Of a stretch of 64,000 nucleotides of DNA, positions 60,565 through 64,000 are shown piece after piece. The DNA comes from Domibacillus enclensis (GTDB lineage Bacteria > Bacillota > Bacilli > Bacillales > Domibacillaceae). The stretch is from contig NZ_FTLX01000002.1 in the NCBI RefSeq assembly GCF_900156125.1, positions 124,001-188,000 of the forward strand, read 5' to 3'. Under the pieces are notes generated by a model. It was not told where the DNA came from, searched no databases, and saw only the letters and a list, made by a program, of their open reading frames with translations. Both the position numbers and the translations under genes were made by a program. Within the stretch, counting starts at the first letter, position 1. Each line of letters opens with the position of its first letter.

Positions 60565-61479
60565 TTATCCACCTGTAACCTTGCTCATTAATTCGCTGCG
60601 CATGCCTTCTTTTGTCGCTTCGTACTGCGCTTTGTATTCATCAGCCGCTGTTGTACTCAGTCCGTTCGCCTTCAACTCGCTCGTCATCGATTTGTACAAA
60701 GAGTTAAACGCTGAGTCGGTTTTTGCTTCGACACTGGAAGCAGCGCCGCTGTATTTTTGGTAAAAGTACGCTGGATTGATCGTTTCGCCGGATGCTTTTT
60801 TCGCGTCATATTCGCTTTTCGCCTGGCCGATTAACGAGTTTAGCTGGCTTTTGGCCTGCCCTTGAAGGCTGTCGAATGACCCGGAATACCGTGACTTAAT
60901 ATCGGCTGCTGTTGTGCGTCCGCCCGTTGAATCTGTTCCGCCGCCGCTGCCTGAACCGGAAGAGCCGCCAGTATTTCCGCCAGTGGAACCACCACCAGTA
61001 CCGCCAGTAGAACCGGTTGAATCCGTCGTGCCAGTGCCGCCAGAAGTGGAGCCGCCGGAAGAAGCCGTATCTCCTGAGCTGGATGAACCAGACGTGCCAC
61101 CCGTCGCTGTATCATCTGAACCGCCAGTCGCTGAACCCGTTCCAGCTCCGCCCGTTCCGCCAGAAGATCCTGCCGCCGTGACAGCCTGCTGGTAATCAGG
61201 TGAGCTGAACCATTCATCCGTCGTCATCGTCGATCCGTCGGACAAAACAAAATCCCCCTGCTCATCTACAATGACAAGACCTTCGTCATCCTTTTGCACA
61301 TTTTCAGGAAGAGGTGTTCCTTCCGGGAAGGAAATCGAGTACGGATCTTCGACAATTTTATCGACCTCTTCATCCGCCACATCATAGGTTTTAACCTTCG
61401 TAAAGTAATAAAGCGCTCCGCCGCCTGCAATGGCCAGAAGCAGCACAACCGCTATCGCAATCTTAAAAAACTTTCGCAA
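60565..61479 (-). CDS. Membrane-anchored Gly/Ser/Thr-linker protein sharing the SLH protein's novel C-terminal domain
   Basis: 304 residues. One N-terminal membrane helix (about 5-27) with no clear cleavage site, an extracellular acidic domain (about 30-100, with EGLVIVDEQGDFVLSDGS), a 90-residue low-complexity Gly/Ser/Thr linker (about 104-193), and a helical C-terminal domain (about 198-304). That domain (IKSRYSGSFDSLQGQAKSQL to QYEATKEGMRSELMSKVTG) aligns with the C-terminus of the SLH protein at 48217-49221. The linker would let it reach through the wall. The function is unknown. Confidence 0.78.
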   Translation of the reverse strand: MRKFFKIAIAVVLLLAIAGGGALYYFTKVKTYDVADEEVDKIVEDPYSISFPEGTPLPENVQKDDEGLVIVDEQGDFVLSDGSTMTTDEWFSSPDYQQAVTAAGSSGGTGGAGTGSATGGSDDTATGGTSGSSSSGDTASSGGSTSGGTGTTDSTGSTGGTGGGSTGGNTGGSSGSGSGGGTDSTGGRTTAADIKSRYSGSFDSLQGQAKSQLNSLIGQAKSEYDAKKASGETINPAYFYQKYSGAASSVEAKTDSAFNSLYKSMTSELKANGLSTTAADEYKAQYEATKEGMRSELMSKVTGG

Positions 61480-61635
61480 AGAAATAGGCCTCCCTTTTCA
61501 GATATATTCATATTTGTAGTATAACACGCAAAATTTAGAAATTAATAGCACAAAATAATCTGATAAATTATGAAAATAGTCTATAGAATATTACATTATT
61601 GTAAAGACCTATTGCTTTTAGTAGGAGGGTTCTGT

Positions 61636-61679
61636 ATGATTTTACCTATGAATACATAAAAATTCTGCGCTAGCGGAAT
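61636..61679 (+). promoter_or_regulatory. Candidate leader peptide and hairpin before the last SLH gene
   Basis: AGGAGGG (61623-61629) precedes ATG 61636, which opens a seven-codon frame (MILPMNT) ending at 61659. Directly after it ATTCTGC pairs with GCGGAAT around GCTA (61662-61679, one G-T pair). The order of strong ribosome binding site, mini-frame and stem-loop before a surface-protein gene resembles a translational or attenuation leader. No conservation evidence is available here. Confidence 0.35.
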
Positions 61680-61712
61680 TATATAAATACTAAATTAGAA
61701 GAGGTGACGATT

Positions 61713-63851
61713 TTGGTAAAAAAATACCCATTCAGCACAAAAGCAGCAAAAGCCATGATTGCCGCAACAATCGCTTTCACACCAGTAGCAACAACTGCAG
61801 GCGTTTTTGGGGCAGACAAAGTAGAAGCTGCTCAAGTACAGTACGATGTGCACTTTAGTTCAAAACAAAACTTAATTAATTATGCTAAGTCTGTTTATGA
61901 TCCAATTAGAAGTGATGAAGATGTAGTAGCTACTATTTCTGCATTGAAAGGGATTACTGCTTCAGAGTGGTTTGCAATTGCTGGTCCTGTTATGGATACA
62001 AATTCAGACGATCAAGAAGTGATGGGAGCTGCTGCTCTTTTAAACCTTCTTCTAAACAAGCAAACGGGCGTGTTAACGGTTGAAAATATTGATCTATTCA
62101 TTGCAGCTACGCAAGACAACTTCAACCAAGCTGAAGAAGTGGATTACTTGCAATACCTTGAAAATGTGGAAGAAGAAATCTATGAGTATTATTCTGCAAA
62201 CCAATCAGCAATAATTTCAAACCCGGATTTTGAACTAGTAAAAGGTGTCCTAGTTGCAGCGAGAAATGCTGAAGATCCAAGTGGAACAATCAAGCCTGAA
62301 ATTATCCGGACGCTTAAAATTGACGATCAATCTGTACAAGATGCTGTCGAAATTCTCAAATTGAGATTGCTAGAAAATGGCGCTGATTCGACAGAGGTTA
62401 AGAGTGCTGCGGCACAATTTGGAGCCCAGTGGTTGACTAAATATGGATATACACCGCAACCAGGCAATGGTAATGGTGGCGGCGTAGTAACACCACCAGT
62501 AGATAACGGCGAAGTAACGCCTCCAGCAACACCAGGCGCAGAAGTAGAAGTAACACCTGCGATCGTAACAGAAAACAACGGCAACGTCACAGCAACGATT
62601 CCGCAGGCACTTCAAGCGCAAATCGTTAGTGCTGTTACCGTACAAACACCACGAGTAGCAATTACACTTCCTCAAGTTACTTCAGGAGGCGCAGCAACAC
62701 TAGCCATTCCAGGAGGACTTGTTCAAGGAATTCTTGGTGTTACACAATCAGCTACGCTTACAGTCACAGGTCCTAGCGGTGCGAGCATCAATCTTCCTCT
62801 TGGTCAACTAGCCGGCGGCTTTGGCAGTGGTTTCGGCAGCGGAACCCTTAATCTAACAATGAAACCAGCGACCCTTTCTGAGCGCACAGGTCTATTGAGC
62901 CAGGTAACAAATAGACTTAATGGATTTGGAAGCGGAACAGGTTCAGCTTCATCTGAAACAAAAGCAGCAGCACTTGTAGGTGACGTGAAAATGCCGGCAC
63001 CTGCGACGAACGTAAGCATTTCAGCAACAATCAGCGGCCAGACGGTGCCGGTGACAACATTCGGCGACATTTACATCGAGCGTGAATTCCCGTTAACAGG
63101 TGCGGTGGATACAAATCGTACAACAGGCGCGACGATCGCAGCGGATGGTACGGTGAAAGCTATTCCGACAACGTTTAAAACAGTTGAAGGTACACAATTT
63201 GCTGTCTTGAAAACATTATACAATTCAGCAGACACGTACACGGTACTTGAAACGAACCAAACATTCCCTGATATCGACGGCGGCAAAAACTGGGCAGAGA
63301 AGTACATCGAGTCTCTTTCTTCTAAGTTCATCATCTCTGGTACAACAGCGGGCACGTACAAGCCTGACCAGGACATGACGCGTTCACAGTTTGCGTTTCT
63401 GTTAAGCCGTGCACTTGGTCTTCCAGGTACAACAGCGTATGACGGACGTTTCTCTGATATAAAAGGCAACGAGTGGTTCAATGCGAACGGCGAATTTATG
63501 GCGGCTGTGCAATACGGCGTGATCGCTGGTAAAACAGACGGAACATTCGGTGCGGATGAAAAAGTAACGCGTGCGGAAGCAGCCGCAATGATCGGGCGCG
63601 CAATGGAGCTTGGCTTTATCGAATTTGATAAGTCACAGCTTGATACATCGAAAACACTTGCAGGCTTTAAAGATGCGAAAGAAATCGGTGCATCTACTCG
63701 TGCGGAAGTATTGAAAGTCGTTCAAGCGGGCATTATGTCAGGCACGAGCAATGGAGAATTCAACCCGAATGATTACACGAAACGTGATCAAATGGCGCGT
63801 ATCCTTGCTGAGTTCTTGATGAAAGCAGACTTGATGCAGGACATTAAATAA
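61713..63851 (+). CDS. SLH surface protein with Thr/Val-rich central region
   Basis: TTG 61713 is preferred, five bases after GAGGTGA; GTG 61704 is inside that site. 712 residues. Signal peptide to about KVEAAQ; an N-terminal helical domain (about 30-250: FSSKQNLINYAKSVYDPI, LENVEEEIYEYYSANQS); a Pro/Gly/Val linker (GNGNGGGVVTPPVDNGEVTP); a repetitive beta-rich region (about 275-500); and three C-terminal SLH domains (about 510-710: KYIESLSSKFIISGT, VTRAEAAAMIG, GIMSGTSNGEFNP). SLH at the C-terminus contrasts with the N-terminal SLH of the S-layer protein. Probably a secondary wall-associated protein. Confidence 0.85.
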   Translation: MVKKYPFSTKAAKAMIAATIAFTPVATTAGVFGADKVEAAQVQYDVHFSSKQNLINYAKSVYDPIRSDEDVVATISALKGITASEWFAIAGPVMDTNSDDQEVMGAAALLNLLLNKQTGVLTVENIDLFIAATQDNFNQAEEVDYLQYLENVEEEIYEYYSANQSAIISNPDFELVKGVLVAARNAEDPSGTIKPEIIRTLKIDDQSVQDAVEILKLRLLENGADSTEVKSAAAQFGAQWLTKYGYTPQPGNGNGGGVVTPPVDNGEVTPPATPGAEVEVTPAIVTENNGNVTATIPQALQAQIVSAVTVQTPRVAITLPQVTSGGAATLAIPGGLVQGILGVTQSATLTVTGPSGASINLPLGQLAGGFGSGFGSGTLNLTMKPATLSERTGLLSQVTNRLNGFGSGTGSASSETKAAALVGDVKMPAPATNVSISATISGQTVPVTTFGDIYIEREFPLTGAVDTNRTTGATIAADGTVKAIPTTFKTVEGTQFAVLKTLYNSADTYTVLETNQTFPDIDGGKNWAEKYIESLSSKFIISGTTAGTYKPDQDMTRSQFAFLLSRALGLPGTTAYDGRFSDIKGNEWFNANGEFMAAVQYGVIAGKTDGTFGADEKVTRAEAAAMIGRAMELGFIEFDKSQLDTSKTLAGFKDAKEIGASTRAEVLKVVQAGIMSGTSNGEFNPNDYTKRDQMARILAEFLMKADLMQDIK

Positions 63852-63862
63852 GAATCAATAAG

Positions 63863-63901
63863 AAAAGCCTCTTCCGGTTCGGCCGGAGGAGGCTTTTTTT
63901 T
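63863..63901 (+). terminator. Intrinsic terminator of the last SLH gene
   Basis: AAGCCTC-TT-CCGG pairs with CCGG-AG-GAGGCTT around a TTCGG loop, then TTTTTTT. Confidence 0.9.
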
Positions 63902-64000
63902 GGCGCAATTATGGTCATTACGGCGCAATTCGGACTTATTTGCGCGTTAACGTCGAGAATTGCGCGCTATTTCTGGGAAATGCGCCGTAATCTTGGGAAA
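63902..64000. repeat. Intergenic unit array G (GGCGCAATT class), cut by the window end
   Basis: Direct units at 63902 and 63922 (GGCGCAATT) are followed by inverted units ending at 63946, 63966 and 63986 (ATTTGCGCG, AATTGCGCG, AAATGCGCC), 20 bp apart. The pattern appears to continue past 64000. It follows directly on the terminator. Confidence 0.85.

Overview
The window comes from a Gram-positive, moderate-GC member of the Bacillaceae. Evidence: strong AGGAGG-type ribosome binding sites, frequent GTG/TTG starts, sigma-A promoters, a CcpA-type cre site, csaB-dependent SLH surface anchoring, and close resemblance of the ketoglutarate-semialdehyde dehydrogenase to B. subtilis YcbD. I cannot name the genus with confidence; a Domibacillus- or Bacillus-like organism would fit. 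No rRNA, tRNA, CRISPR array, insertion sequence or prophage was seen.

Region 1 (1-22.8 kb) is a sugar-acid catabolic island. After the end of a Gfo/Idh/MocA oxidoreductase pair and a remnant of a NERD-domain gene come two complete TRAP transporters (dctP-dctQ-dctM twice). Both are preceded by a sigma-A promoter and copies of one 17-bp palindrome (GTTTTATAATATAAAAC); the first also has a cre site. Downstream and co-directional are a LarA-like protein, a long IlvD/Edd dehydratase, an IclR regulator (the likely reader of the palindrome), a KdaD-like FAH dehydratase, a split UxaA/GarD-type dehydratase, 2-oxoglutarate semialdehyde dehydrogenase, D-galactonate dehydratase (dgoD), a YagE-like aldolase, a U32-like protein of unknown role, a 2-hydroxyacid dehydrogenase, a second FAH enzyme, KDG kinase and KDPG aldolase. 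Together they support uptake of aldonic/aldaric acids, a Weimberg-like branch to 2-oxoglutarate, a De Ley-Doudoroff-type phosphorylated branch and a direct aldolase branch.

Region 2 (22.8-30.5 kb) encodes secondary cell-wall polymer synthesis: a GT4 glycosyltransferase and csaB (pyruvyl transferase) on the minus strand, then tagA-wecC-galU-GT4 on the plus strand. Pyruvylated polymer is the ligand for SLH domains.

Region 3 (31-64 kb) is a surface-protein region with seven SLH proteins, including the probable major S-layer protein, a GHL10-type hydrolase, a CAP-domain protein and a 1758-residue protein with two cohesin-like domains and 11 InlB-type repeats. Just upstream of the last are three secreted proteins with dockerin-like domains. 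I read this four-gene block as a cell-surface cohesin-dockerin assembly. Interspersed are an MNT-HEPN fusion, a large SF1 helicase with an overlapping partner gene, and small secreted or membrane proteins.

Across regions 2 and 3 lie nine intergenic arrays of short units at a strict 19-21 bp period, in three sequence classes (ACCGGT, GTGCAA and GGCGCAATT cores). Two NERD-domain genes (NERD nuclease fold, zinc ribbon, C-terminal HTH-like segment) are each bracketed by arrays of a different class. This pairing is the strongest candidate here for an undescribed system.
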